The position numbers were made by a program, and so were the translations under genes. A DNA stretch of 64,000 nucleotides from Bacteroidota bacterium (lineage in GTDB: Bacteria; Bacteroidota; Ignavibacteria; Palsa-1295). The stretch lies in contig JAJPIO010000013.1 of the NCBI GenBank assembly GCA_021324735.1, forward strand, positions 1 to 64,000. Reading direction: 5' to 3'. The notes below the pieces were generated by a model that did no database searches, was not told the origin of the DNA, and saw nothing but the letters and a program-made list of their open reading frames with translations. Every line of letters begins with the position of its first letter. Position 1 is the stretch's first letter. Below, in pieces: positions 23,637-31,958 of the stretch.

Positions 23637-24869
23637 TTATTGTTTTACAAATCGTGCGACTTGCTTTTTACCGGACGATGTAAAAGCAACAGCGAAATAA
23701 TTACTGGTCACAAGGTTAGAAACAGGAACGAGCATCGTGGGACCACTCGCCGCGGACGCAAAAACTAACGCGCCATGCTCATCGAATATGTCCACTCGTT
23801 CGATATAATCATTCGTCGAAGTGTAATCGATCACTAAGTAATTCGTCGCAGGGTTCGGATATACACTGAGGACCGTTGAATCCGAAACACTCCCTACTGT
23901 CGCGGTAGGATCGTAGAGCAGCACCGGTTCACCTGGCGTTACGTGACCTGAACCGGGACCAACATCGGATGTCGTTACCACGCCATAGTAGGTTGGTCCC
24001 ACCGTATATGGATAGCCGGCGGTGCCGGTCGAATCTATCGTTACAAAATAGGCATAGATGCCGTGTGGATATTCCGGCGTAATGCAGAAGCGTCCGTTGT
24101 GCTCGTCTAAGTCTCCTGACCCTACCGTGTATTCGAAATCTTCGATGTAATATCCCAACGGATACTGCGCTGAAATAGCCGGACCATATTGATTGGCCGC
24201 GAGAGAAGTACCATTAGGCAGTGTAGTTCTATTGGTGATATTTCGCATCGCGTAACTCGATCGCATTCGTCGAATACCGCCGGTGCCGTTCGTATTCGCA
24301 AATCCATAAGCACCATAGATCGGATAGCCATCGAACGCATAGCCGATGATCGGCGAGTGATGCGTTGAATCTTTATCATTATATAAGCATACCGGATTCA
24401 AATGATGATGATATTCGCCGTTCGGTGCAGGATGCCCAAGGCATTCATCGAACGACGACCCTTCGACCACGATCGCATTCTGATTCCACACACCTGCATT
24501 ATTGTATGAATGTGCGTCTTTGGCATTGAAAATACTTACGCCATTCGACCAAATGCCGACATGCCCGAGGGGAGTGGCCGTTTTCGTACCCATATTGGGT
24601 TGAGGATCGCGAGTAATCTTGAATTCGAAATTCTGATTTTTCGGCGTGTTCGGGTTTCCGGGCCAGGGTCCGATGTCGTATCCCGGGATGCAACTACAGC
24701 TAATATAGACGTTACTATCCGAATATTGAACTCGCTGGACGTTGCTTGGTAAGTTATTATATCCGGTCGCGCTCGTCTGGTTAAGAATCCAACTGGAGAT
24801 CACAGGCGCAGTCGTTTGCGCGGAAACAGACGCGGCGAACAGGATCGGGAAAAAGGCGAGATATTTCAT
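23637..24869 (-). CDS. Secreted YHYH-domain protein with T9SS sorting domain
   Basis: 410 residues. A signal peptide (MKYLAFFPILFAASVSAQT) is followed by a YHYH domain: VEGSSFDECLGHPAPNGEYHHHLNPVCLY near 135-165 and GYAFDGYPIYGAYG near 175-190, then DLDEHNGRFCITPEYPHGIYAYFVTID. His and Asp residues in these motifs suggest a metal site. The last ~80 residues form a type IX secretion signal (VLSVYPNPATNYLVIDYTS ... KQVARFVKQ). The function of YHYH proteins is unknown. They are often found in secreted proteins of marine and soil bacteria. The ATG at 24869 gives a normal signal peptide. Confidence 0.88.
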   Translation of the reverse strand: MKYLAFFPILFAASVSAQTTAPVISSWILNQTSATGYNNLPSNVQRVQYSDSNVYISCSCIPGYDIGPWPGNPNTPKNQNFEFKITRDPQPNMGTKTATPLGHVGIWSNGVSIFNAKDAHSYNNAGVWNQNAIVVEGSSFDECLGHPAPNGEYHHHLNPVCLYNDKDSTHHSPIIGYAFDGYPIYGAYGFANTNGTGGIRRMRSSYAMRNITNRTTLPNGTSLAANQYGPAISAQYPLGYYIEDFEYTVGSGDLDEHNGRFCITPEYPHGIYAYFVTIDSTGTAGYPYTVGPTYYGVVTTSDVGPGSGHVTPGEPVLLYDPTATVGSVSDSTVLSVYPNPATNYLVIDYTSTNDYIERVDIFDEHGALVFASAASGPTMLVPVSNLVTSNYFAVAFTSSGKKQVARFVKQ

Positions 24870-25085
24870 ATAAAAGCGAAAAAGACAACAAATTCATTAA
24901 CACCGGCAAGCTCATCCATATAACCGATAAGTGTTATTAGCCCCGCTGGAATTTCGAAAAATCTAATTTTTCTTGTCCGGGTTCTCAAAGGCCGGTCGTT
25001 ATTATAGTACACAACCGAATAGACGCACCGCCTAAAGCGGACGTTTAATCAGTAGATTATTCACTCTTTAATCATCGGAAAACTT

Positions 25086-25427
25086 ATGAATGAATTCGTA
25101 TTTCTCTATCGCGGCGGAATGAACGCCGGAGCGCCGCCATCACCGGAAGTAATGGAAGCGCAGATGAAGCGCTGGCAGACCTGGTTCGAAAAATTGGGAC
25201 AGGAAGGCAAGCTAAAGGACTGGGGAGCACCGCTTCAGCGTGAAGGTAAGCACGTCGCTGCGGGCGGCACTATTACCGATGGTCCCTTCGCCGAGGGCAA
25301 GGAAGTCATCGGTGGATACTCGATCATCAAGGCTAAGGACCTCGCAGAAGCGGCTACGCTCGCCAAAGGATGCCCGGTCTTCGAAACGGGTGGAAGCGTC
25401 GAAGTCCGACCGGTCGCACCGATGTAA
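25086..25427 (+). CDS. DGPF/YCII-related protein, copy 1
   Basis: 113 residues with the family motif ITDGPFAEGKEVIGGYSIIKAKDLAEAATLAKGCP, in which DGPF names the family. The N-terminus MNEFVFLYRGG with a following KRWQTWFEKL helix is also typical. The fold is a small ferredoxin-like dimer related to YciI. DGPF genes are known partners of ECF42 sigma factors, and one lies downstream at 27306. A second copy at 26479 is a close paralogue (roughly three quarters of residues identical by eye). The pair brackets a VOC and an SRPBCC gene. First gene of the cluster; the 216-bp upstream gap shows no promoter I can name. Confidence 0.92.
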   Translation: MNEFVFLYRGGMNAGAPPSPEVMEAQMKRWQTWFEKLGQEGKLKDWGAPLQREGKHVAAGGTITDGPFAEGKEVIGGYSIIKAKDLAEAATLAKGCPVFETGGSVEVRPVAPM

Positions 25428-25518
25428 GCAGAAATATCTGGGGACTCGAAGCATTATAGCGTCGAGTCCCACTACTTAGTTACAGCGTCATTTTTTTCAC
25501 TGCTAACGAATAAGTATT

Positions 25519-25962
25519 ATGGCAAAAGTAATTTTTGGAAACCACTCATCCGTTATTGTTCCAAGCAAGGACCGGGAGAACATTCACAAATTTTATGGTG
25601 ATGTCCTGGGTGGCACTATCATACAGCAGCCAGAACGGGATTTCATTCGAATCGGAGGTGATTTCTTTATCGTCTTTCTCTACGGGGACGTCCCCGATGA
25701 GAGCGAATTTTCGCGAACCGCTCGCGCGATCTGGTTGGAGATCAAGTCGGATAATGTTGAAGAAACGCGACGGAATATTCTTGAATCAGGACTTGTCCGA
25801 AAGTTAGAAGTACCGGACCCTCATCTTTACTTCCAAGCTCCGGGCGGACAATGCATGCGGCTCGTTGGTATCGATGAAGATCTTTCCTTTTATGAGGGAG
25901 CCGAAGCAGGTCCGGATGTCGCACGGATCAAGGAACGTGCCGCGATGGGATTTGAAGCTTAA
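25519..25962 (+). CDS. VOC-superfamily (glyoxalase/bleomycin-resistance fold) protein
   Basis: 147 residues with two beta-alpha-beta-beta-beta units. The first runs HSSVIVPSKDRENIHKFYGDVLGGTIIQQPERDFIRIGGDFFIVFLYG, and the second ARAIWLEIKSDNVEETRRNILESGLVRKLEVPDPHLYFQAPGGQCMRLVG. Metal ligands of the superfamily are hard to place; His14-region and Glu/Gln positions are possible. Members include dioxygenases, isomerases and resistance proteins, and the substrate is unknown. It lies between DGPF copy 1 and the SRPBCC gene, which begins on the base after its stop codon, so the two are coupled. Confidence 0.85.
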   Translation: MAKVIFGNHSSVIVPSKDRENIHKFYGDVLGGTIIQQPERDFIRIGGDFFIVFLYGDVPDESEFSRTARAIWLEIKSDNVEETRRNILESGLVRKLEVPDPHLYFQAPGGQCMRLVGIDEDLSFYEGAEAGPDVARIKERAAMGFEA

Positions 25963-26439
25963 ATGGATTCACTTATGACCCGAGAGATTCTCAATTCGTC
26001 GTTCGATTACGTAACATATATCCGCACGACGCCGGAAAAGCTTTGGGAAGCGATCACCGACAACCGATTCATCCGCCAGTATTGGTTCGGCGCGATCACA
26101 CAGTGCGAATGGAAGAAGGGCTCGTCTTGGCGAATGCTCCACCCCGATGGACGCCTTATGGATTCCGGCGAAATCCTGGAGATCGATCCTCCGCGACGTA
26201 TCGTCATTCGTTGGCAGAACGAGTGGCATCCCGAATTCATGGCTGAAGGCCCGAGCCGCTGCACGATCGAGCTCGTTCCTATGGATAGCGCGGTGAAGCT
26301 AACGATCACACATGAAATGGAGCGGGCGGACTCCAAATTCATTGCGGCCATCTCCGCGGCGTGGCCGCTCACGCTCTCCAACCTGAAATCTTTGCTTGAA
26401 GCGGGAGAGATCGCTGTTACTACACATCCTGGGCATTAA
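25963..26439 (+). CDS. SRPBCC/AHSA1-domain protein
   Basis: 158 residues of the START-like ligand-binding fold, AHSA1 type. Recognisable segments are DYVTYIRTTPEKLWEAITDNRFIRQYWFG near the N-terminus, KGSSWRMLHPDGRLMDSGEILEIDPPRRIVIRWQ in the middle, and the C-terminal helix AISAAWPLTLSNLKSLLEAGE. These proteins bind hydrophobic ligands or act as chaperone activators. Stand-alone bacterial copies are often found with YCII/DGPF, VOC and ArsR or sigma factor genes, as here. The ATG at 25963 follows the VOC stop directly. A second ATG four codons later is possible. Confidence 0.88.
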   Translation: MDSLMTREILNSSFDYVTYIRTTPEKLWEAITDNRFIRQYWFGAITQCEWKKGSSWRMLHPDGRLMDSGEILEIDPPRRIVIRWQNEWHPEFMAEGPSRCTIELVPMDSAVKLTITHEMERADSKFIAAISAAWPLTLSNLKSLLEAGEIAVTTHPGH

Positions 26440-26478
26440 GGCATCCCGATGAACGCACACCTTAATTCTTGAAGTCGT

Positions 26479-26820
26479 ATGAACGAATTTGTATTTCTCT
26501 ATCGAGGCAGTGGCAACATGCAATCGAATCGCTCACCGGAAGAAATGGAAGCCAGCATAAAACGCTGGCAAGCATGGTTCAACAAACTAAGCGAAGAAGG
26601 CAAACTTAAAGACCGAGGCATTCCGCTTCTGCGCGAGAGCAAGTATGTGGCAGCAGGCGGTACGATCATCGATGGGCCATTCGCTGAAGGAAAAGAAGTT
26701 ATCGGAGGCATCTCTATTATTAAAGCGAAAGACTTAGCGGAAGCGGCCGAAATTGCAAAAAGTTGTCCCGTCTTCGAAGCTGGCGGAAGCGTGGAAGTCC
26801 GACCGGTCACGCCAATGTAA
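26479..26820 (+). CDS. DGPF/YCII-related protein, copy 2
   Basis: 113 residues, the same length as copy 1 at 25086 and strikingly similar: MNEFVFLYRG, KRWQ-WF-KL, DGPFAEGKEVIGG-SIIKAKDLAEAA and the tail GGSVEVRPV-PM are shared. The copies differ mainly in the N-terminal loop (residues 11-20) and at scattered surface positions, which fits an older duplication and not a recent one. The duplication flanks the VOC and SRPBCC genes. Expected partner of the ECF42 sigma factor downstream. Confidence 0.92.
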   Translation: MNEFVFLYRGSGNMQSNRSPEEMEASIKRWQAWFNKLSEEGKLKDRGIPLLRESKYVAAGGTIIDGPFAEGKEVIGGISIIKAKDLAEAAEIAKSCPVFEAGGSVEVRPVTPM

Positions 26821-26849
26821 TGCTTTATTTATAAGCGAACGGGAGCAAA

Positions 26850-26930
26850 ATGGGATTTATACATCGCATCGCCTTAATAGCTTGCTTTATCGATCGCGTT
26901 ATTGCATGGTTCTTGGTTGAACAAGAATAA
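26850..26930 (+). CDS. Possible 26-residue hydrophobic micro-protein
   Basis: Not in the ORF track because of its length. The ATG at 26850 is preceded by GGGAG four bases upstream, a good Shine-Dalgarno. The frame reads a short amphipathic or membrane-like peptide (FIHRIALIACFIDRVIAWFLV) and ends with TAA two bases before the tfoX-like start. It might be a translated leader coupling ribosomes to the next gene or a small membrane peptide. Chance cannot be excluded at this size. Confidence 0.35.
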   Translation: MGFIHRIALIACFIDRVIAWFLVEQE

Positions 26931-26932
26931 CA

Positions 26933-27298
26933 ATGTACAACGAAGCTCTGACAAACCGCCTCCGAGAATCCTTCGATACGATCCTGCACAAGAGCGGTGA
27001 TAAACGGAAGATCGAAGAAAAACGAATGTTTCGCGGAGTAACCTTTATGATCGACGGTAAAATGTGCGCGAGCGTTGGAGACGATCGTTTTATGTTTCGC
27101 ATTGATCCCGCCCTACATGAAGAAGCAGTGGAAGAAGAGGGAGTAACGCCGGTCATTATGCGCGGTCGAAGCTTCAAAGGATACGTTCGAGTGCAGGAAG
27201 ACACCGTTAAAACAAAAAAGGCGTTGGACCGTTGGGTAATGCTTGCCCTCGATCATAATAAACAAGCAAGAGCATCCACTAAGAAAAAACGAAAGTGA
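26933..27298 (+). CDS. TfoX N-terminal-domain protein
   Basis: 121 residues matching the TfoX/Sxy N-terminal domain: KRKIEEKRMFRGVTFMIDGKMCASVGDDRFMFRIDP, then GRSFKGYVRVQEDTVKTKKALDRWVMLALDHNKQ. The C-terminal domain of true competence regulators is absent and the protein ends in a Lys-rich tail (ASTKKKRK). Stand-alone TfoX-N proteins are widespread, and a role in competence should not be assumed. It stops 7 bp before the sigma factor start, so they are very likely co-transcribed. Confidence 0.88.
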   Translation: MYNEALTNRLRESFDTILHKSGDKRKIEEKRMFRGVTFMIDGKMCASVGDDRFMFRIDPALHEEAVEEEGVTPVIMRGRSFKGYVRVQEDTVKTKKALDRWVMLALDHNKQARASTKKKRK

Positions 27299-27305
27299 TC
27301 GCTAC

Positions 27306-28556
27306 ATGAGCGAGCCGGTGCGCCAAGTCGTCGAGCATTTATTCCGAGAGGAATCCGGTAAGCTGGCATCATCGCTGACACGCGCGTTTGGCCTTGCCCG
27401 GCTGGAATCGGTCGAGGATATCGTTCAGGATACTCTGCTCGCAGCGCTTCGAAATTGGTCCTTTCGCGGGGTACCGGAAAACCCGACGGCCTGGCTACAT
27501 CGAGTAGCACGCAACCGGGCGATCGATATTCTTCGCAAGCGCCGGCGTGAGTCCGAAGAGAATGCGGAGTTAGTCCCCGGCCTTCGTGAGGCAGCATTCA
27601 CGCTCGAACTCGAACGCAATTTCCTCTCCTGGGAAATAGAAGATTCGCAGCTTCGAATGATCTTCGCCTGCTGCCACCCCGGCATTCCTGAAGAATCGCA
27701 GATCGCACTGGTACTCAAAACGTTGTGCGGATTTAGTGTTCGCGAGATCGCGAGCGCATTCTTTACACAAGAGTCGACGATCGAGAAGCGGCTGGGCCGC
27801 GCACGCAAATATTTTCGCGATCATCACGTCGAACTCGAAGCACCGACAGGCCTTGCTCTTACGGCACGATCGGAAACCGTGCTCGCTTGCCTCTACCTTC
27901 TCTTCAACGAAGGATACAAGCGAACGGAAAGTGAGGGTCTCATCCAGCGCGATCTCTGCCTGGAAGCGATGCGATTGACGCTGCTCTTAGCTAATCATTC
28001 GGAGACGCGATCTCCGAATGTATATGCGCTTCTTGCGCTGATGATGTTTCATGCCGCCCGGTTCGATACACGTACGAACGAGCAGGGCGAGATCGTGCTC
28101 CTTTCAGAACAGGACCGTTCGAAATGGAATAAGGAGCTCATAGCACGAGGCCTTCATTGTCTCGTCCATTCAGAGCCGGACCTCTATTCTTCCAGTTATC
28201 ACCTCGAGGCAGCGATCCAATCGCTTCACGCTACGGCAACTTCCTATAAAGAGACAAATTGGTCGGCCATCCTCGGACTGTACAAACGGCTGTATGCAAT
28301 AAAACCGAGTCCTATTGTGGCGCTGCACATGTCGGTTTCGCTCGCCGAGGTGCATGGCGCTAATGACGCAATAGCCTTACTTGAAGGCTTGCCTTTGACG
28401 AACTACTACCTATACTATGCGATCTTAGGCGACACCCTGCTCAAGGCGGACCGTCGGAAGGAAGCATCCGAAGCCTTTACGCGCTCGATCGAACTTACGA
28501 TGAACCCACGCGAGCGGCTGTTGCTCGAAGAGCGGCTGTCAAAAATCGAGGTGTAA
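27306..28556 (+). CDS. ECF42-type RNA polymerase sigma factor with C-terminal extension
   Basis: 416 residues from the ATG at 27306 (MSEPVRQVVEHLF). The track's 27243 start lies inside the tfoX-like gene. Region sigma2 is VEDIVQDTLLAALRNWSF ... PTAWLHRVARNRAIDILRKRRRE. Region sigma4 is LCGFSVREIASAFFTQESTIEKRLGRARKYFRDH. A ~230-residue extension (DUF6596 type, YLLFNEGYKRTESEGLIQRDLCLEAMRL, then TPR-like helices YAILGDTLLKADRRKEASEAFTRSIELT) defines ECF42. In studied members there is no anti-sigma factor, the extension is needed for activity, and DGPF genes are the targets. Both hallmarks are here: no anti-sigma gene, and two DGPF genes upstream. Confidence 0.93.
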   Translation: MSEPVRQVVEHLFREESGKLASSLTRAFGLARLESVEDIVQDTLLAALRNWSFRGVPENPTAWLHRVARNRAIDILRKRRRESEENAELVPGLREAAFTLELERNFLSWEIEDSQLRMIFACCHPGIPEESQIALVLKTLCGFSVREIASAFFTQESTIEKRLGRARKYFRDHHVELEAPTGLALTARSETVLACLYLLFNEGYKRTESEGLIQRDLCLEAMRLTLLLANHSETRSPNVYALLALMMFHAARFDTRTNEQGEIVLLSEQDRSKWNKELIARGLHCLVHSEPDLYSSSYHLEAAIQSLHATATSYKETNWSAILGLYKRLYAIKPSPIVALHMSVSLAEVHGANDAIALLEGLPLTNYYLYYAILGDTLLKADRRKEASEAFTRSIELTMNPRERLLLEERLSKIEV

Positions 28557-28594
28557 TCGGCAGTCCTGATGAAATCGAATAAACATTGGCTTAA

Positions 28595-28622
28595 AGGCAA
28601 ACTTTTCTTCCCGTTTTTGCCT
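28595..28622 (+). terminator. Weak hairpin after the sigma factor gene
   Basis: AGGCAAA and TTTGCCT form a 7-bp stem 38 bases after the sigma factor stop. It is embedded in a T-rich stretch but has no clean T run after it. A plausible terminator of the ECF42 cluster. Confidence 0.4.
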
Positions 28623-28702
28623 ATTACACGCGCTAACATGCCACAGTTCGCCTGACCTTCATACACTTCCCGATAGTTTCTCCTTATACTTTCCTTTAAC
28701 GA

Positions 28703-29557
28703 ATGGACCTTTCCTTTATTACCCACACGTGGTGGGGTGCTTTACTTTTTGTCGTTGCATGCGGACACATCACGATCATGTGCACATCGCTTTACATGCA
28801 CCGCTCGATGGCGCATCAGGGCGTAAAGTTCAACCCCGTTATTAGCTGGGCGATGCGCTTCTGGCTCTGGTTCTTTACCGGCATGAGCACACGCGAGTGG
28901 GTTGCCGTTCACCGGAAACATCACGCACATTGCGAAACAGAAGAAGACCCGCATTCGCCGGTCATTCATGGTTGGGCGCAAATTCTCTTTTTCGGAGTGA
29001 ACTATTACCGCAAAGCCTACCGCGACCCGGCAACGATGGAGCGCTTCACGAAAGGCTGCCCTAACGATGTCATCGAGCGAAAACTCTTCATGCCACACAA
29101 AGTATGGGGCATCTTAATATTGCTGGCCGTCGATATCGCTCTATTTGGATTTATCACCGGCCCACTCGTCTGGGGCGGACAAGTATTGTGGGTACCGTTT
29201 TGGGCGGCCGGTGTGGTAAACGGTTTGGGACACACGATCGGCTATCGCAATTATAAAGTGCGCGATGCCAGTCGTAATCTCATTCCGCTCGGCCTTTTAC
29301 TCTCCGGAGAAGAGCTTCACAACAATCATCACAAATTCCCCTCGAGCGCGCGCTTTAGTATGCGCTGGTTCGAGTTCGACATGGGCTGGTGGTACATTCA
29401 GGCGCTTCGCCTCATCGGTCTTGCCAAAGTAAAAGTCGTGCAATCCGGCGCTGCCGATTTCAAAGAGCGCGCCCGCTTGGCAAAAGAAGCGGCGATCGAC
29501 CGCGTCATCCATGCGGCCGTCGCACCAAAGATCGCCTCTGCCGCCGTCGACGCATAG
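28703..29557 (+). CDS. Membrane fatty-acid desaturase (delta-9 acyl-CoA/acyl-lipid type)
   Basis: 284 residues with the three histidine boxes of membrane diiron desaturases: HRSMAH near 31-36, HRKHHAH near 72-78 and HNNHH near 212-216. Hydrophobic helices surround them (WWGALLFVVACGHITIMCTSLYM, VWGILILLAVDIALFGFITGP). The layout is that of stearoyl-CoA desaturase-like enzymes that introduce a cis double bond into saturated acyl chains and adjust membrane fluidity. The tail after 265 is charged and Ala-rich. The gene stands alone, with a strong hairpin downstream at 29608-29640. Confidence 0.93.
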   Translation: MDLSFITHTWWGALLFVVACGHITIMCTSLYMHRSMAHQGVKFNPVISWAMRFWLWFFTGMSTREWVAVHRKHHAHCETEEDPHSPVIHGWAQILFFGVNYYRKAYRDPATMERFTKGCPNDVIERKLFMPHKVWGILILLAVDIALFGFITGPLVWGGQVLWVPFWAAGVVNGLGHTIGYRNYKVRDASRNLIPLGLLLSGEELHNNHHKFPSSARFSMRWFEFDMGWWYIQALRLIGLAKVKVVQSGAADFKERARLAKEAAIDRVIHAAVAPKIASAAVDA

Positions 29558-29607
29558 CTTCTGACCCATAGCTGCTATTGAATGTTTGGGGTAACCCAGT
29601 GGTTACC

Positions 29608-29640
29608 AAAGCGACCGTATGGCCACCATGCGGTCGCTTT
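29608..29640 (+). terminator. Bidirectional hairpin between desaturase and aminotransferase genes
   Basis: AAAGCGACCGTATGG, three bases, CCATGCGGTCGCTTT form a long, nearly perfect stem (15 bp, one mismatch). It stands 51 bases after the desaturase stop and only 7 bases before the ATG of the next gene, with a short T run (CTTTGTAATTT) on the plus strand. It probably ends the desaturase transcript. Its closeness to the next start is odd. Confidence 0.75.
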
Positions 29641-29647
29641 GTAATTT

Positions 29648-30943
29648 ATGGACCGCCGAACATTTTTAAAGATGACTGCAGCCTCCACCGCAACTCTGCC
29701 GTCTATCCTCCACACGTCTGCCGCCAACGGGTATAGCAAGCCACTCCTACCCATCGCCGAAGATGAAAAATATTGGAATGCTATTCGCGAGGATTTCCCG
29801 ATCACGCATAATCTCCTTTATTTCAATAATGGCACGATGGGTCCCAGCCCTCGCCAGGTAACAGAGCGAGTAACGAAGCGGGTCGAGCATGTCGATGCCA
29901 CAGGAGATTATGGTGGAGACTACGAGGGTATTCGTAAGGCCATTGCCCGAGTCATCCATGCCGATAGCGGCGATCATATTGCGTTCACTCACAATGTTAG
30001 CGAAGCGATCTCGATCGTGTCCAGTGGTATCGACCTTAAAGCTGGCGACGAAGTACTGCTGACTACGCAGGAACATGCTGGCAATGCGATCCCGTGGCTT
30101 GCTCGTAAGAACCGCGATGGCATTGTAATAAAGTTTGTATCGCTAACGGATTCGAATTGGAATCCACTGAGCGACGACGAGTTCGTTCAACGCGTAAGCG
30201 ATGCCATCACGCCGCGAACTCGCGCGATCTCCATGCCGCACCTGACCTGCACGACGGGCCACATGCTGCCTATTAAACGGCTCACTGCACTTGCTCGTGA
30301 AAAAGCGCAAAAGAATGGCGCACCCATTTGGTTTTTAGCCGATGGCGCTCATCCGCCGGGAATGCTGGAAACCGATGTACGCGATCTCGGCGTGCATGCC
30401 TACGCTTCATGTGGACATAAATGGTTGTTGGGACCCAAAGGTATTGGCTTCCTTTATATCTCCGAAGAATTTATTCCTCATGTGATCCCAACCTGGAGCG
30501 GCGGCGAAGCCGATAAATATTGGGGCTATGATGCACGGCTCGAATTTTTACCTACCGCTTCCAGATACGATTTTGCTACGCAAAATTTTGCTCTCTTCGA
30601 TGGCCTGGAAGCGGCAATTGAATACATGGAGAAGATCGGCTTCGATAAGATAGAAGCACGAGTACAATATCTCACTACCAAACTGCGTAATGGCTTGCGT
30701 GAGTTAGCGCCGGGTCACTTCCGATTTCTTACGCCAGAATCCTCCCTTACCGGCCTGACCACCATTAAGCTCGATAAGATGGATTATAAGAAGTTCGCCG
30801 AAGACCTTATAACGAAATATAAGATTCGCACTCGCATCGTGCCGGAAGGCAACCTGGAAGCCAATCGCTTCAGCGCGCATATTTATACCTCTCCGGAGAA
30901 CATAGAGAAGTTTTTGGAGGGGACGCGATCGGTGTTATCGTGA
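29648..30943 (+). CDS. Tat-exported class V aminotransferase/cysteine-desulfurase-fold enzyme
   Basis: 431 residues. The N-terminus MDRRTFLKMTAASTATLPSIL is a twin-arginine signal peptide, so the folded, cofactor-loaded enzyme should go to the periplasm. The PLP-fold is clear: LLYFNNGTMGPSPRQV, HIAFTHNVSEAISIV, then FLADGAHPPGMLETDVRDLGVHAYASCGHKWLLGPKG, in which the Lys after HK-type Gly-His is the PLP lysine. It resembles isopenicillin N epimerase-like members more than NifS/IscS, and no active-site Cys loop is evident. The substrate is unknown. There is no clear operon partner: the hairpin precedes it and the next gene is convergent. Confidence 0.87.
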   Translation: MDRRTFLKMTAASTATLPSILHTSAANGYSKPLLPIAEDEKYWNAIREDFPITHNLLYFNNGTMGPSPRQVTERVTKRVEHVDATGDYGGDYEGIRKAIARVIHADSGDHIAFTHNVSEAISIVSSGIDLKAGDEVLLTTQEHAGNAIPWLARKNRDGIVIKFVSLTDSNWNPLSDDEFVQRVSDAITPRTRAISMPHLTCTTGHMLPIKRLTALAREKAQKNGAPIWFLADGAHPPGMLETDVRDLGVHAYASCGHKWLLGPKGIGFLYISEEFIPHVIPTWSGGEADKYWGYDARLEFLPTASRYDFATQNFALFDGLEAAIEYMEKIGFDKIEARVQYLTTKLRNGLRELAPGHFRFLTPESSLTGLTTIKLDKMDYKKFAEDLITKYKIRTRIVPEGNLEANRFSAHIYTSPENIEKFLEGTRSVLS

Positions 30944-30960
30944 TCATCAAAGAGATCCCT

Positions 30961-31080
30961 CTTCATCGATCCAGAAATCCATCTAATCGCAAAAATCCAG
31001 ATTCAAAAGATCGCAGAATTGGGATGAGTCGCAGCCAACCGATCCAGAAAATCCATCCAATCCCGCAAATCCTGGTTATG
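30961..31080. repeat. Degenerate AATCC-type intergenic repeat
   Basis: Irregular repeats of the kind ATCCAGAAATCCATC / AAAATCCATCCAATC lie between two convergent genes. They resemble the better preserved CCAGGATTTACAGGATGC elements at 36232-36510. ORF 30940-31230 (+) reads through them and overlaps the minus gene, and is not considered real. Confidence 0.4.
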
Positions 31081-31083
31081 GAT

Positions 31084-31839
31084 TTACATACCCCAACTGA
31101 TAATTCCTTCGAGGCCTTCGACCTGTCGGACCAGTTGTTCGGTGGGCATTACGAATTCGGTGTGATGGAATCCACCCATGAGGCGCATCGCGGGCGAGAG
31201 GCGGATGCCAATCCCTGCCATACCGGATAAGTATTCGCGAAAATGCATTGTCGTCTCGAGTTCGGAGTAGAGGAAAATGTCATCTGGTGAGGATTGAAAC
31301 CTCACACGAATGAACGGTGCATCGACGAACGGCTCAGCACGATTGTTACCAGTCTGATAATGTGCCACACCGGCTGTAAGCAGGAACATACCATCGTTAT
31401 TGATATCGCTGGTGAGTCCGAACGAATAGAACAGTAAATGGTGGGCGACGTGCAGTGCCTGGGCTTGCATGCCCACATGCGTACCATCGAGCATCGCAAT
31501 GCGAGTATACTCGACCGCAATGCGCCCGTACTTGCCAAGTTCGTACGGATCGGTTGGAATATTTGTTGGTGGCGCAAGCGACATCTCGACACGAAGTCCG
31601 GGTGGCGTTGAAGCGACCTTCGGCAACATGCAAAATGGAACAACAGCGTTATCGGCTTCATCGGAGTGGTCGTTCGCCATTTCGGGACCACCAGCGGAAT
31701 ACGGAATATTCTGGGCGTGTGAGATCGTTGGCAGTACTGCCAAAGTGATCACTACAACCAGTATCGTTACGAGGCGAGCGGGTCGGTCTACGTTCGATGA
31801 GCGCTTAGGAGAGATCCGCTGGCAAACCTGGGCAATCAT
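31084..31839 (-). CDS. Exported, probably outer-membrane, hypothetical protein
   Basis: 251 residues from the ATG at 31839, chosen because AAGGAG stands six bases upstream. The track start 45 bases earlier lacks this. A long N-terminal signal (RLVTILVVVITLAVLPTISHAQ) is followed by a chain with amphipathic strands typical of an outer-membrane barrel (GRIAVEYTRIAM, HHLLFYSFGLTSD, MFLLTAGVAHYQTG, FIRVRFQSS, FREYLSGMAGIGIRL). His residues are frequent, for example HVAHH. I recognise no family. It is convergent with the aminotransferase gene. Confidence 0.7.
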   Translation of the reverse strand: MIAQVCQRISPKRSSNVDRPARLVTILVVVITLAVLPTISHAQNIPYSAGGPEMANDHSDEADNAVVPFCMLPKVASTPPGLRVEMSLAPPTNIPTDPYELGKYGRIAVEYTRIAMLDGTHVGMQAQALHVAHHLLFYSFGLTSDINNDGMFLLTAGVAHYQTGNNRAEPFVDAPFIRVRFQSSPDDIFLYSELETTMHFREYLSGMAGIGIRLSPAMRLMGGFHHTEFVMPTEQLVRQVEGLEGIISWGM

Positions 31840-31958
31840 AGTTGCTCCTTTTTCTCCCTCAATTGTTATAGTATACGAGGGCATGTTTCGGATAGTTTTA
31901 AACTAATTGATATTTAGCTCGTAAAAGGCCCCGAAATCGAGAAGTAGACACAAACCCA

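Noticed and set aside
26933-27298. Competence regulator TfoX/Sxy
   Set aside because: Only the N-terminal domain is present, and the ECF42 context points away from competence.
30940-31230. 96-residue plus-strand ORF after the aminotransferase gene
   Set aside because: The first half is degenerate repeat and the second half is antisense to a better supported exported protein gene.
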